Made by a program: the position numbers and the translations under genes. DNA of 18,417 bases from a bacterium (lineage in GTDB: Bacteria > Eremiobacterota > Eremiobacteria > Baltobacterales > Baltobacteraceae), in contig JAJYHP010000154.1 in assembly GCA_021784715.1 (NCBI GenBank), forward strand, positions 1 to 18,417, written 5' to 3'. Positions 1 through 8,735 of this stretch are shown here, in pieces (position 1 is the stretch's first letter; each line of letters opens with the position of its first letter). The notes under the pieces are model-generated. The model had not been told where the DNA came from. It saw nothing but the letters and a program-made list of their open reading frames with translations, and did no database searches.

Positions 1-41
1 CAAGGCGAGGGTCGCGAGTTCGAATCTCGTCTTCCGCTCCA
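1..41 (+). tRNA. tRNA-Gly, 3' half (5' part outside window)
   Basis: The first 41 bases fold as the 3' part of a tRNA. They read as position 36 (C), two A's of the anticodon loop, the 3' anticodon stem GGCGA, variable loop GGGTC, T stem GCGAG/CTCGT (one G-U pair) around the loop TTCGAAT, 3' acceptor strand CTTCCGC, discriminator T and an encoded CCA at 39-41. The acceptor strand implies a 5' end of GCGGAAG. Together with U73 and C36 this fits bacterial tRNA-Gly (anticodon NCC, most often GCC). The first two anticodon bases lie outside the window, so the isoacceptor is inferred, not seen. The tig gene starts about 40 bases downstream. Confidence 0.85.
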
Positions 42-80
42 TCGCGGCGCGCCGACCCCAACCAAGTGAGTAAGGATCCC

Positions 81-1373
81 GTGACGACCTCAACCCTCAC
101 CCGACTCGATGCGACGAGCGTCGAACTGGTTATCCCCGTGCTGCCCGACGCACTCGATCGCGCCCGCGAGGTCGCCTTTCGGCGTCTGAGTAAGAACGCG
201 CGTATTCCCGGTTTCCGCAAAGGACACATCCCCCGTCGCGTCTTCGAGCAGACCTACGGCACCGCGGGCATTGAATCCGAGGCGATGGAGGATCTCGTTC
301 CGGAGCTCTACAGCACGGCGGTGCGCGAACACGAGCTCGCGCCGGTCGCGCGCCCGAAACTCGAGATGCTTCCGAGCGCGGAGGACGAGCCGTTGCGCGT
401 GAAGGCGCGCGTTGAGGTGCGCCCGACGGTGGAGTTAGGTACCTACACCGGGCTCTCGGTCTCGGTTCCGGAGCGTACCGTCGGCGACGACGAAGTCGCG
501 CGCACGCTCGAGGGGCTCGCGCGCGACCGCGGCACCCTCGCCCCGGTCGAACGCCCGGCCGCGCTCGGCGATATCGTGACGATCGATTTCATCGGGAGGA
601 TCGACGGGACGCCGTTCGAGGGAGGCTCCGCCGAGGGGCAGGTCGCGGAGTTGCTCGAGGATCGCTTTATTCCCGGCTTTGCGACCGGGATCGTCGGCAT
701 GAAGGCCGGCGAACGCCGCGAGATCGAGACGCATTTTCCCGAGGGCTATCACGCTGGCGAACTCGCGGGAAAGACCGCGATCTTCGAGGTGACGCTCCAC
801 GACGTGAAGCAACTCGAAATGCCGACGCTCGATGACGCCTTCGCCGCCGAGGTCAGCGATTTTGCGACGATCGAAGAGTTGCGGGCGGAGGTTCGCAAGC
901 GCTTGGAGGGGATCGCCGAGGCTCGGATGCGTCGCGAGATGGGAAATGCGATTATGGAGCAGCTCGTCGGGTCGCACGACGTTCCCGTTCCCCCGAGCCT
1001 TTTGGTTGCCGAACGCGAGCAGCTCGTCGAAGAGGCGCGCCGCATGGCCCAAGAGCAGGGGGCGAATTTTGCGGAGTATCTCGCCTCGATCGGCAAGACC
1101 GAGGAGGAGCTCCGCGAGGAACTCACCGGCGACGCCGAGCGTCGCGTGAAGGGGACGCTCCTCATCGAGGCGATCGCCGACGCGGAGGGCATCGAGGCGA
1201 GCCCCGGCGAGATTCAGGCCGAACTCGCTCTCCTCGCTCGCCGATACGGGCAACCCGTGGACCGCGTGCGCGAGGCGCTCGCGCAGAACATGCAGTCGGT
1301 CTACGACGGTATCGTCCGGAATAAAACCCTCGAATTTCTCATCGACAAGGCGCAGCGCGTCGCCGCGCCGTAG
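81..1373 (+). CDS. tig: Trigger factor (ribosome-associated chaperone, peptidyl-prolyl isomerase)
   Basis: Trigger factor binds ribosomal protein L23 at the exit tunnel and shields nascent chains in the cytosol. The 430-residue product has the full three-domain plan. The N-terminal ribosome-binding domain carries the signature GFRKG followed by HIP (residues 44-51). An FKBP-type PPIase domain spans about 160-243 ([14 protein letters not shown], then GGSAEG). A long helical C-terminal substrate-binding domain follows. I prefer GTG at 81, because AAGGA lies at 72-76 and the N-terminus then matches family length. GTG at 66 is an in-frame alternative, adding five residues, with no visible Shine-Dalgarno. 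It heads the usual tig-clpP-clpX cluster. The tRNA-Gly lies just upstream. Confidence 0.95.
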   Translation: MTTSTLTRLDATSVELVIPVLPDALDRAREVAFRRLSKNARIPGFRKGHIPRRVFEQTYGTAGIESEAMEDLVPELYSTAVREHELAPVARPKLEMLPSAEDEPLRVKARVEVRPTVELGTYTGLSVSVPERTVGDDEVARTLEGLARDRGTLAPVERPAALGDIVTIDFIGRIDGTPFEGGSAEGQVAELLEDRFIPGFATGIVGMKAGERREIETHFPEGYHAGELAGKTAIFEVTLHDVKQLEMPTLDDAFAAEVSDFATIEELRAEVRKRLEGIAEARMRREMGNAIMEQLVGSHDVPVPPSLLVAEREQLVEEARRMAQEQGANFAEYLASIGKTEEELREELTGDAERRVKGTLLIEAIADAEGIEASPGEIQAELALLARRYGQPVDRVREALAQNMQSVYDGIVRNKTLEFLIDKAQRVAAP

Positions 1374-1396
1374 AGAACGCACACGCAGCGTCAGCA

Positions 1397-1415
1397 CGAC
1401 GGCTCCACGCCGTCG
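1397..1415 (+). other. Perfect 7-bp hairpin between tig and clpP
   Basis: CGACGGC and GCCGTCG pair perfectly around the loop TCCAC in the 68-nt gap between tig and clpP. No T-tract follows, so it does not look like an intrinsic terminator. It lies upstream of a purine-rich stretch (AAGGG at 1422-1426) that may serve clpP as a distant ribosome-binding site. It could be a processing or attenuation structure, or a chance GC-rich inverted repeat. Confidence 0.4.
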
Positions 1416-1441
1416 GTGAAGAAGGGATAGGTCGTTCTCGG

Positions 1442-2053
1442 ATGGGTCACTTAGTACCGATGGTCGTCGAGCAGTCGTCGCGCGGGGAACGCGCGTACGA
1501 TATCTATTCGCGGCTTCTCAAGGACCGTATCGTCTTCGTCGGCGGCCCGATCGACGATTCGATCGCGAGTTTGACGATCGCGCAGCTGCTCTTCTTGGAA
1601 AAGGAAGATCCCGACAAAGATATCGACATGTACGTCAATAGCCCGGGTGGCAGCGTGACCGCGGGCCTGGCGATCTACGATGCGATGCGCTTTATTAAGC
1701 CCGACGTGGCGACGATCTGTATGGGCATGGCGGCATCGATGGGCTCGATTCTTCTGACCGGCGGGGCGCAGGGCAAGCGCTTCGCCCTTCCTCATGCGAA
1801 GATTCTCATCCATCAGCCGTGGGTCTCCCAGCTCGGAGGGCAGGCGACCGACGTGGAGATCGCGGCGCGTGACCTGATCGCGACCCGCCTGACCGTGGCG
1901 AAAATTTATGAAGCGACCTGCAAGAAGCCCCTCGACGACGTCCTGAAGGACATCGATCGCGATTACTACATGACCGCCCAGGACGCCAAAGAGTACGGGA
2001 TAATCGATAGCATCATCGAAGACCGTAGTTCGATGCCGTCTCCGGCACCGTAG
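1442..2053 (+). CDS. clpP: ATP-dependent Clp protease proteolytic subunit ClpP
   Basis: ClpP is the tetradecameric serine protease barrel that degrades substrates unfolded by ClpX or ClpA/C. The 203-residue product has family length and the whole catalytic triad: Ser99 in GMAAS, His124 in ILIHQP, and Asp174 in DRDYYM, the spacing expected from the E. coli enzyme with one extra residue before the GGQATD segment. The N-terminus ([20 protein letters not shown]) is typical of mature or short-propeptide ClpP, so ATG 1442 is the likely start. clpX follows after 23 nt, making a clpP-clpX transcription unit. There is no second clpP paralogue in the window. Confidence 0.97.
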   Translation: MGHLVPMVVEQSSRGERAYDIYSRLLKDRIVFVGGPIDDSIASLTIAQLLFLEKEDPDKDIDMYVNSPGGSVTAGLAIYDAMRFIKPDVATICMGMAASMGSILLTGGAQGKRFALPHAKILIHQPWVSQLGGQATDVEIAARDLIATRLTVAKIYEATCKKPLDDVLKDIDRDYYMTAQDAKEYGIIDSIIEDRSSMPSPAP

Positions 2054-2076
2054 CCTAGGGAGGTCGCCCGTCCGCC

Positions 2077-3339
<1,263 letters not shown>

Positions 3340-3345
<6 letters not shown>

Positions 3346-3362
3346 CGCTTCGGCGCTAACGC
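3340..3362. terminator. UUCG-loop hairpin shared by two convergent stop codons
   Basis: TAGCGC (3343-3348), loop TTCG, then GCGCTA (3353-3358) form a perfect 6-bp stem. It extends by GCG/CGC (3340-3342 with 3360-3362) past one bulged A. The first TAG is the clpX stop. The reverse complement of the last three stem bases is the TAG stop of the minus-strand gene. The hairpin is therefore symmetric, with a stable UUCG tetraloop on the plus strand. No T-tract follows on either side, so a role as a bidirectional transcription end or mRNA 3' stabiliser is inference. Confidence 0.45.
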
Positions 3363-3859
3363 GCGAGCAACTCCTCCACCGGCGGAAGGTCGCCGGCATG
3401 CGCGCCCCGGTAAATCCAGGCGACCCGCCCATTTTCGTCGATCCGCATCGCCCCCGGTACGCGACCGAGGTCGTCCCATCGTGCCTTCGACCAATTCTGC
3501 CGGAAGCCGGCGCGCCGATTCTCTAACGCGCGCCGTATGAGGTCGCGCGAGAAGAAGGTGAGGATCGAGGCCGGGCGCAGGCGAGCGGCGCGATGCGTGC
3601 GCCGTTCGGGGTCGGCGATGCAGGCATCCGCGACGCCGTAGCCCTCGCAGAGCGCCGCGGTCGTCGCTGCATCCGCGGCGACGACGACGTAGACGCGCTC
3701 GCCGCGCTTCGCTTTATCGGACTCGCGCAACTGCGCGAGCGGTTCGCCAAAAAACGTTCAACCGGTATGTCGCGGCCAAATAACTAGCGCTGGTAGTTGA
3801 ATCGGCTGGGGGAAGAGCTCGAGTGGGGCGGCTTCGCCGACCGTAAAACGTTCTTTCAT
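3356..3859 (-). CDS. Candidate selenoprotein: AhpC/TSA_2-like (PRXL2/SelL-related) thioredoxin-fold redox protein with in-frame UGA
   Basis: Read from ATG 3859, the frame gives 167 residues interrupted once, by TGA at codon 34. Upstream of it is MKERFTVGEAAPLELF...ALVIWPRHTG (1-33). Downstream, TFFGEPLAQLRES continues the family pattern in which CPFCREQLAQLR carries the active site. The remainder matches the AhpC/TSA_2 family: a VVVAADAA strand, YGVADACIADPERR (about 74-87), and a C-terminal GRVAWIYRGAHAGDLPP (144-160). The UGA replaces the first, peroxidatic cysteine; the residue at +3 is Phe37. The start overlaps the surE stop as ATGA, arguing that translation begins upstream of the UGA. 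Without recoding the only start is TTG 3730, which would give a 124-residue fragment lacking the active site. The family and the intact flanking frame are seen; selenocysteine insertion is inferred. A nonsense mutation or base error remains possible. Confidence 0.75.
3721..3740 (-). promoter_or_regulatory. Candidate bacterial SECIS hairpin
   Basis: On the minus strand CUCGCGC (3739-3733), loop AGUU (3732-3729) and GCGCGAG (3728-3722) form a perfect 7-bp stem, extended by a G-U pair (3740 with 3721). The loop begins 25 nt after the UGA. Bacterial SECIS elements lie within the reading frame just downstream of the UGA, with the apical loop about 16-37 nt away and a G among its first two loop bases. 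AGUU satisfies that. The loop lacks the GGU of the E. coli fdhF element. Short GC-rich stems are common in this genome, so the hairpin alone is weak evidence. Confidence 0.55.
3758..3760 (-). other. In-frame UGA, candidate selenocysteine codon (residue 34)
   Basis: The minus-strand codon at 3760-3758 is TGA between GGT (Gly33) and ACG (Thr35). It is the only stop in the frame from ATG 3859 to TAG 3358-3356. It falls at the catalytic cysteine column of the thioredoxin-fold family (…RHTG-U-TFF…). A TGA is one base from TGC or TGT, so loss of cysteine by mutation is the main alternative. Confidence 0.7.
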
Positions 3860-4641
3860 GCCCCTTGAACCGGAGCGAGCCGCAAACGGTTGAGCTCCTC
3901 GCGGTCGGTTCGGTCGATCGCGATCGGCGTGATGCTGACGTAGCCGTGAAGGACGGCGCCGATATCGCAGTCGGGGTCCTCGCTATCGCCGCGTCCGGGT
4001 AGATTCCAGACGCGGAAGTAACGCTCGTCGCGGCGCTCGTCGATGCGGGAGATCGTGTCGCCGTAGCGCTTGCGCCCCAGGCTCGTAAAGCGGCGCCCGA
4101 GCAGCCGTTCAGGGGCGAGATTCGGGACGTTGACGTTCCAGTATCGCTCCGGCGGCAATTCGGCGAAGGCCTGCGGGACGAGGAGGCGGGCTTGCTCGGC
4201 GGCGCTCTCCCAGCGGCGGGGCATCGCGCCGTCGTCGGGGTCGCTCGCGAGCGAGATGGCGAGGGCGCGGACGCCGAGGAGGACCGCCTCCACCGCGCCG
4301 GCGACGGTGCCGGAGTAGTTCACATCGTCGGCGAGGTTCGGGCCGTCGTTGATGCCGCTGACGACGAGGTCGGGGCGCTCGTCGCAGAGTTCGCCGATCC
4401 CGATCACCGCACAATCCGCGGGCGTCCCCGTGCAGGCGTAGGCGCGAACTCCCTCGATCCCGTGGTACGCCGTAATGCCGACGGAGTCGCCGGTCGTGAT
4501 CGCATGGCTGACGCCGCTGCGGTTGCCGTCGGGCGCGACGACGACGATCCGGGCGATCTCCGCGAGCGCGAGCGCGAGCTCGTGCAAGCCGGGCGAAGCG
4601 ATTCCATCGTCGTTGGTGAGCAAGATCGTCGGGGTACGCAT
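3856..4641 (-). CDS. surE: 5'/3'-nucleotidase SurE (survival protein E)
   Basis: SurE is a metal-dependent nucleoside monophosphate phosphatase of stationary-phase survival. ATG 4641 gives 261 residues, the family's usual length. The motifs are complete: metal-binding NDDG at 10-13, APDGNRSG following, and the hallmark SGINDGPNLADDVNYSGTVAGA. An in-frame extension to 4932 is open but does not resemble the family and overlaps the divergent transporter gene, so I reject it. No strong Shine-Dalgarno is visible. The stop codon overlaps the ATG of the following redox gene (ATGA), so the two are very probably co-transcribed and translationally coupled. Confidence 0.93.
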   Translation of the reverse strand: MRTPTILLTNDDGIASPGLHELALALAEIARIVVVAPDGNRSGVSHAITTGDSVGITAYHGIEGVRAYACTGTPADCAVIGIGELCDERPDLVVSGINDGPNLADDVNYSGTVAGAVEAVLLGVRALAISLASDPDDGAMPRRWESAAEQARLLVPQAFAELPPERYWNVNVPNLAPERLLGRRFTSLGRKRYGDTISRIDERRDERYFRVWNLPGRGDSEDPDCDIGAVLHGYVSITPIAIDRTDREELNRLRLAPVQGA

Positions 4642-4714
4642 CGTGGCGCGCTTCGAGCGCGCTCGCGCCCCTGCCTGCAGGCGATTCGCGCGCGCGCAGA
4701 CAACAGAGCGCGCC
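4642..4714. promoter_or_regulatory. Divergent intergenic region between surE and the MFS gene
   Basis: This 73-nt gap separates the divergent surE and transporter starts, so both promoters must lie in or overlap it. I see no convincing -35/-10 pair or operator; the sequence is GC-rich with short runs of alternating CG. The exact right boundary depends on the uncertain transporter start. Confidence 0.35.
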
Positions 4715-6118
4715 GTGCCGTCAACTACCGCCGCGTCGTCGCCTTCTAAACCGACGTTACTCTCGCGCCTCGATGCGCTGGCATGGTCGCCGATGCACAC
4801 GCGTATCGCCGTCGCGCTTGGGATCGCGTGGGTGCTCGATGGTTTCGAGACCGCGATCGTAGGCCCGGTCCTATCGAGCATCGCCTCGCACTTACATTTC
4901 AGCGCGAGCTTGGCGGCGTGGGTCAATCCCATCTACACCATCGGCATGCTCGTCGGGGCCTTGGTCTTCGGCGAGCTCGCCGATCGGCTCGGACGCAAGC
5001 GCCTCTTCATGGTGACGCTCGCGATCTATGCGGTGGCGACGATCCTCACCGGATTTTCGTGGAATTATCTCTCGCTCGCATGTTTTCGTTTTCTTACCGG
5101 CATCGGGATCGGCGGAGAATTCTCCGCGATTAATTGCGCGATCGACGAATTCGTTCCGGCGCGTTTTCGCGGCCGCACCGACGGGCTGATCAACGCCTCC
5201 TGGAATATCGGAGCGATCGCCGCCTCGAGCATCGCGCTCTACGCGCTCGGAAACGTCGGCGGCGCGACGTGGAGGCTCGTGTTTTGGTTCGGGGCGTTAT
5301 TGGCGATCGGCGTGCTGATCGTCCGTCGCTTCGTTCCTGAGTCCCCTCGTTGGTTGCTCGCGCGCGGGCGCATCGCCGAGGCGCGCGAGATCGTCGCGGC
5401 CGTGGAGGCCGCGAGCGGAGCCGCGACCGTCGTCGATCCCGACCTGCCCATCGAATTCACCCCCTTGCTCCCGGCGACGGGCTATTTCGGACAGATCGCC
5501 GAGCTCTTCCGCGCGACGCCGCGGCGATTGCTCTTCGCGTTCGTCGTCAATCTCGCGCAAGTGATGCCGTATTACGGCATTCTCGCAATCGCCGGCATCG
5601 CGATCTTTCCCGCCGTCGGCATGCACGGACAAGAGATCCCGCTCCTCTATCTCTTGGGCGCGTTCTGCGGGCTGAGCGGCCAGGTGGTCTCCTCGCTGCT
5701 GATGGATCGCTGGGGGCGTCGCCCGACGATGCTGCTGGGCTTCACGCTCGCGGCGCTCGGATCGCTCGCGCTCGCGCTCGGCTTGGGGAGTGGCGGAACT
5801 TTTGTCGCATCGTTCGCCGTCTTTAGCATCTTTAGCGCCTGGGTCGGTTCGGGAGCGTACGTCATTACGAGCGAACTCTTCCCGACGCACCTGCGAGCGA
5901 CCGGTATCGGGCTCTCGGTTGCGGTGGGGCGCGTCGGTGCGATTGCGGCTCCGTTGGCTTTCTACGCACTCTTCGCGCGCGCGGGCGTCGCTCCGGTCTT
6001 CGTGGCGATGGCGGCGATCTTCGCCATCGGTTCGCTCGCGCTGCTCTGGTGGCTGCGCTACGGCGTCGAAGGGCGGAATCGCTCGCTCGAAGCGATGTTG
6101 GTCGACGGCGTATTATAG
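4715..6118 (+). CDS. MFS transporter (metabolite:H+ symporter type)
   Basis: This is a major facilitator superfamily permease with twelve predicted membrane segments. Using GTG 4715 it has 467 residues. It shows the loop 2-3 signature GELADRLGRKRLF (86-98), RFLTGIGIGGEF before it enters the second helix pair, PESPRWLL (208-215) before the central loop, and a second-half signature DRWGRRPTM. This pattern is shared by sugar-porter, SHS and aromatic-acid:H+ symporter branches. The substrate cannot be told from sequence. The short cytosolic lead LLSRLDALAWSPMHTR before helix 1 resembles these branches, which is why I start upstream of ATG 4793; GTG 4715 is the best candidate but lacks a clear ribosome-binding site. 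valS starts 7 nt after its stop, so read-through into valS is likely. Confidence 0.85.
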   Translation: MPSTTAASSPSKPTLLSRLDALAWSPMHTRIAVALGIAWVLDGFETAIVGPVLSSIASHLHFSASLAAWVNPIYTIGMLVGALVFGELADRLGRKRLFMVTLAIYAVATILTGFSWNYLSLACFRFLTGIGIGGEFSAINCAIDEFVPARFRGRTDGLINASWNIGAIAASSIALYALGNVGGATWRLVFWFGALLAIGVLIVRRFVPESPRWLLARGRIAEAREIVAAVEAASGAATVVDPDLPIEFTPLLPATGYFGQIAELFRATPRRLLFAFVVNLAQVMPYYGILAIAGIAIFPAVGMHGQEIPLLYLLGAFCGLSGQVVSSLLMDRWGRRPTMLLGFTLAALGSLALALGLGSGGTFVASFAVFSIFSAWVGSGAYVITSELFPTHLRATGIGLSVAVGRVGAIAAPLAFYALFARAGVAPVFVAMAAIFAIGSLALLWWLRYGVEGRNRSLEAMLVDGVL

Positions 6119-6125
6119 AGCGAAC

Positions 6126-8735
6126 ATGACGAACGAAGAATTGCCGGCGACGTACGATCCGCAGCGCGTCGAAGCGACGCGATATGCGTGGTGGGAAGAG
6201 AAGGGGCTCTTTCACGAGGAACCCGATCCCGCTCGCCCGCCCTTCATCATCGCGATGCCGCCGCCCAACGTCACCGGTCGCGCGCACCTCGGACACGGCT
6301 CCACCTACACGCCGATGGATATTCTCACGCGATACCATCGCATGTTGGGCGATAATGCCGACTGGTTGCCCGGTACCGATCACGCGGCGATCGCCACGGA
6401 ATCGGTTCTCGTGCGCGAGCTTGCGAAGGGCGGCGAGAGTCGCGAGTCGCTCGGTCGCCCGCGCTATCTCGAGCGCGCGTGGGAGTGGGCGAAGGAGTAC
6501 GGCGGTACGATCGAGGGGCAGTTTCGTACGTTGGGCTTCGGCCCCGATTGGGATCGCTCGCGATTTACGATGGACGAAGGTCTCTCGGCAGCGGTCTGCA
6601 GCGCCTTCGTGCGGCTCCATCGCGAAGGGCTCATCTATCGCGGGAAGCGGTTGATTCATTGGGATCCGAAATCGCAGACGACGCTCTCCGATGCAGAGAT
6701 CGATCGCGAAGAGTGCGATGCGACGATCTGGTTCGTGCGCTATCGCGGGGTCGATGGGGGAGAGGGCATCGTCGTTGCGACGACGCGCCCCGAAACGATG
6801 CTCGGCGACGTGGCGATCGCGGTCCATCCCGACGACGAGCGCTACGCCGCGCTGGTGGGAACGCAGGTCGCGATGCCGTTGACCGGACGCGCGATCCCGG
6901 TGATCGCCGACGATGCCGTCGATCCCGTTTTCGGAACCGGTGCCGTTAAGGTAACGCCGGCGCACGATGCCGTCGATTACGAGATCGGGCGCCGTCACGA
7001 TTTACCGATGCCTTCGATCTTCGACCTTCAGGCGCGCGTCAGCGCTGCGGAGATCGAGGTCGGCCCCTACAGCGGGCTCGATCGTTACGTCGCGCGCGAT
7101 CGTATTCTCGCCGACCTTCGCGCGTCGGGCGCGTTGTTGGAAGAACGCGCGCATCGGATGGCGATCGCTCGCAGCGAGCGCAGCGGAGAGGTCGTCGAGC
7201 CGATGCTCTCGCTACAATGGTTCGTGCGGATGGAGTCGCTCGCGAAGCCCGCGCTCGCGGCCTATCGCGAAGGGCGGCTCCGTTTCGTGCCGGAGAGATA
7301 CGGGCGTACCTACGAGCAATGGCTCGAGCAGATTCGCGATTGGAACATCTCGCGACAGGTGTGGTGGGGGCACCAACTTCCGGTATGGTATACGCCCGAC
7401 GGCGCGATCGTCGTCGCGCACGATGAAGGCGAGGCGCGAGCGATCGCGGAGCGCGAGCATAACGGCGCCCCCTTAACGCGGGATCCCGATACGCTCGACA
7501 CCTGGTTCAGTAGCGCGCTCTGGCCGTTTTCGATTCTCGGTTGGCCGGCGTCGACACCCGAACTCGATCATTGGTATCCGACCAGCGTCTTGATCACCGG
7601 CGGCGAGATCATCTTTTTATGGGTGGCGCGAATGGTGATGATGGGCCTCCACTTGCTCGACCGTTTGCCGTTCCCGACCGTATTCGTCACGCCGTTGGTC
7701 TTCGACGCGCAGGGCCGAAAGATGAGTAAGTCGCTCGGGAATGCGATCGACCCGATGGACTTGGTTGCGAAATACGGCGCCGACGCGTTTCGCGTCGGCA
7801 TCCTGCGCCAGATGCGGCTCGAAGGCCAAGAGATTCGCTTTCAAGAGTCGCGTTGCGAAGAGGCGCGCAACTTCAATAGTAAGATCTGGAATGCGTTGCG
7901 CTACGCGCGCGCCCTTCCCGAAGGGCTCCCCGGGGCGATGCAGTTGCCGTTGCCGGCGACGCGGACGCTCGCGGATCGTTGGATCGTCGCGCGTTTACGG
8001 GCGACCATCGAACGAACGAGCGCGCTCTTCGACGGCTTCGATTTCGGCAACGCCATCGAAACGCTCTGGCGCTTCGTCTGGTACGAACTTTGCGATTGGT
8101 ACATCGAAGCCACGAAGATGCCCGAGGCGCGGGCGACGCGGGCCTCGGTGCTCTCCTACGCGCTCAACGCCTCGATGCGTCTCTTGCACCCGATCGCGCC
8201 CTTCATCACCGAAGAAGTCTGGCAGGCGCTCCCGCACGATGGCGAGAGTATCCTCACCGCGGCTTGGCCCGATGCCTTCGAATGTGCCGAGGACGCGCGC
8301 GCCGTCGCCGAATTCGAGGCGCTCCAGCGCTGCATCGAACGCATTCGCAACGAGCGGGTCGCCTACGGCCTCGCTCCGCGAGCGCCGATGAACCTTCGCA
8401 TACCTGCGAATCTACCCGCGGAGCTTCGCGCGCTGGTGCTGCACTTCGGTGTGGCGACCGAGATCGCGAGCGAGGCGGCCGACGGCGATGCGATCGCGGC
8501 GCTCGATGCGGTGAGCGTCGAGGCTCCGCGAGAACGAATGACCGAACGCTATCGGCGCGAGATCGAGCGACTCGTCGCCGAGGTCGCTCGGTCGGAGAAG
8601 AAGTTGGCAAACGAGGCCTTTGTGGCGCGAGCGGCCGCCGAGGTCGTCGGTGCCGAGCGAGCGAAACTCGACGGATATCGTAACGATCTACGGCGCGCGC
8701 GCGAGGCGCTCGCCGCGATGGAGGCAGGCAAATGA
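6126..8735 (+). CDS. valS: Valyl-tRNA synthetase
   Basis: ValRS charges tRNA-Val with valine and edits mischarged threonine. The product has 869 residues. Class I landmarks are present: PPPNVTG followed by the HIGH-equivalent HLGH (54-57), and KMSKS at 532-536. The editing (CP1) domain holds VVATTRPETMLGD and the GTGAVKVTPAHD segment. LDTWFSSALWPFSILGWP is typical of ValRS rather than IleRS. The C-terminus (about 800-869) is the arginine- and glutamate-rich coiled-coil tRNA-binding arm of ValRS. ATG 6126 starts 7 nt after the transporter stop. The stop overlaps pyrR (ATGA). A long upstream in-frame extension into the transporter gene is a high-GC shadow. Confidence 0.97.
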   Translation: MTNEELPATYDPQRVEATRYAWWEEKGLFHEEPDPARPPFIIAMPPPNVTGRAHLGHGSTYTPMDILTRYHRMLGDNADWLPGTDHAAIATESVLVRELAKGGESRESLGRPRYLERAWEWAKEYGGTIEGQFRTLGFGPDWDRSRFTMDEGLSAAVCSAFVRLHREGLIYRGKRLIHWDPKSQTTLSDAEIDREECDATIWFVRYRGVDGGEGIVVATTRPETMLGDVAIAVHPDDERYAALVGTQVAMPLTGRAIPVIADDAVDPVFGTGAVKVTPAHDAVDYEIGRRHDLPMPSIFDLQARVSAAEIEVGPYSGLDRYVARDRILADLRASGALLEERAHRMAIARSERSGEVVEPMLSLQWFVRMESLAKPALAAYREGRLRFVPERYGRTYEQWLEQIRDWNISRQVWWGHQLPVWYTPDGAIVVAHDEGEARAIAEREHNGAPLTRDPDTLDTWFSSALWPFSILGWPASTPELDHWYPTSVLITGGEIIFLWVARMVMMGLHLLDRLPFPTVFVTPLVFDAQGRKMSKSLGNAIDPMDLVAKYGADAFRVGILRQMRLEGQEIRFQESRCEEARNFNSKIWNALRYARALPEGLPGAMQLPLPATRTLADRWIVARLRATIERTSALFDGFDFGNAIETLWRFVWYELCDWYIEATKMPEARATRASVLSYALNASMRLLHPIAPFITEEVWQALPHDGESILTAAWPDAFECAEDARAVAEFEALQRCIERIRNERVAYGLAPRAPMNLRIPANLPAELRALVLHFGVATEIASEAADGDAIAALDAVSVEAPRERMTERYRREIERLVAEVARSEKKLANEAFVARAAAEVVGAERAKLDGYRNDLRRAREALAAMEAGK
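8720..8724 (+). promoter_or_regulatory. Shine-Dalgarno for pyrR inside valS 3' end
   Basis: GGAGG lies 7 nt before the pyrR ATG at 8732, within the last codons of valS. It fixes the pyrR start and supports translation of pyrR independent of, or coupled to, termination at valS. Confidence 0.7.

Noticed and set aside
1397..1415. The tig-clpP hairpin as an intrinsic terminator
   Set aside because: No T-tract follows the stem, and clpP downstream belongs to the same cluster.
3356..3730. A 124-residue minus-strand protein starting at TTG 3730
   Set aside because: It begins mid-domain without an active site. The frame upstream, read through one UGA to ATG 3859, supplies the missing N-terminus and overlaps surE as ATGA, so the longer reading is preferred.
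4642..4932. Extension of surE upstream to 4932
   Set aside because: It does not look like SurE, overlaps the divergent transporter and its promoter region, and ATG 4641 gives normal length.
5755..5790. GC-rich CTCGCG repeats in the transporter (and near 16020-16050 in the VWA gene)
   Set aside because: They encode Leu-Ala-rich membrane helices in frame, so low-complexity coding explains them without a repeat element.
5790..6125. A 5' extension of the valS frame into the MFS gene
   Set aside because: It is arginine- and serine-rich high-GC shadow of the transporter gene. The family-like N-terminus begins at ATG 6126.
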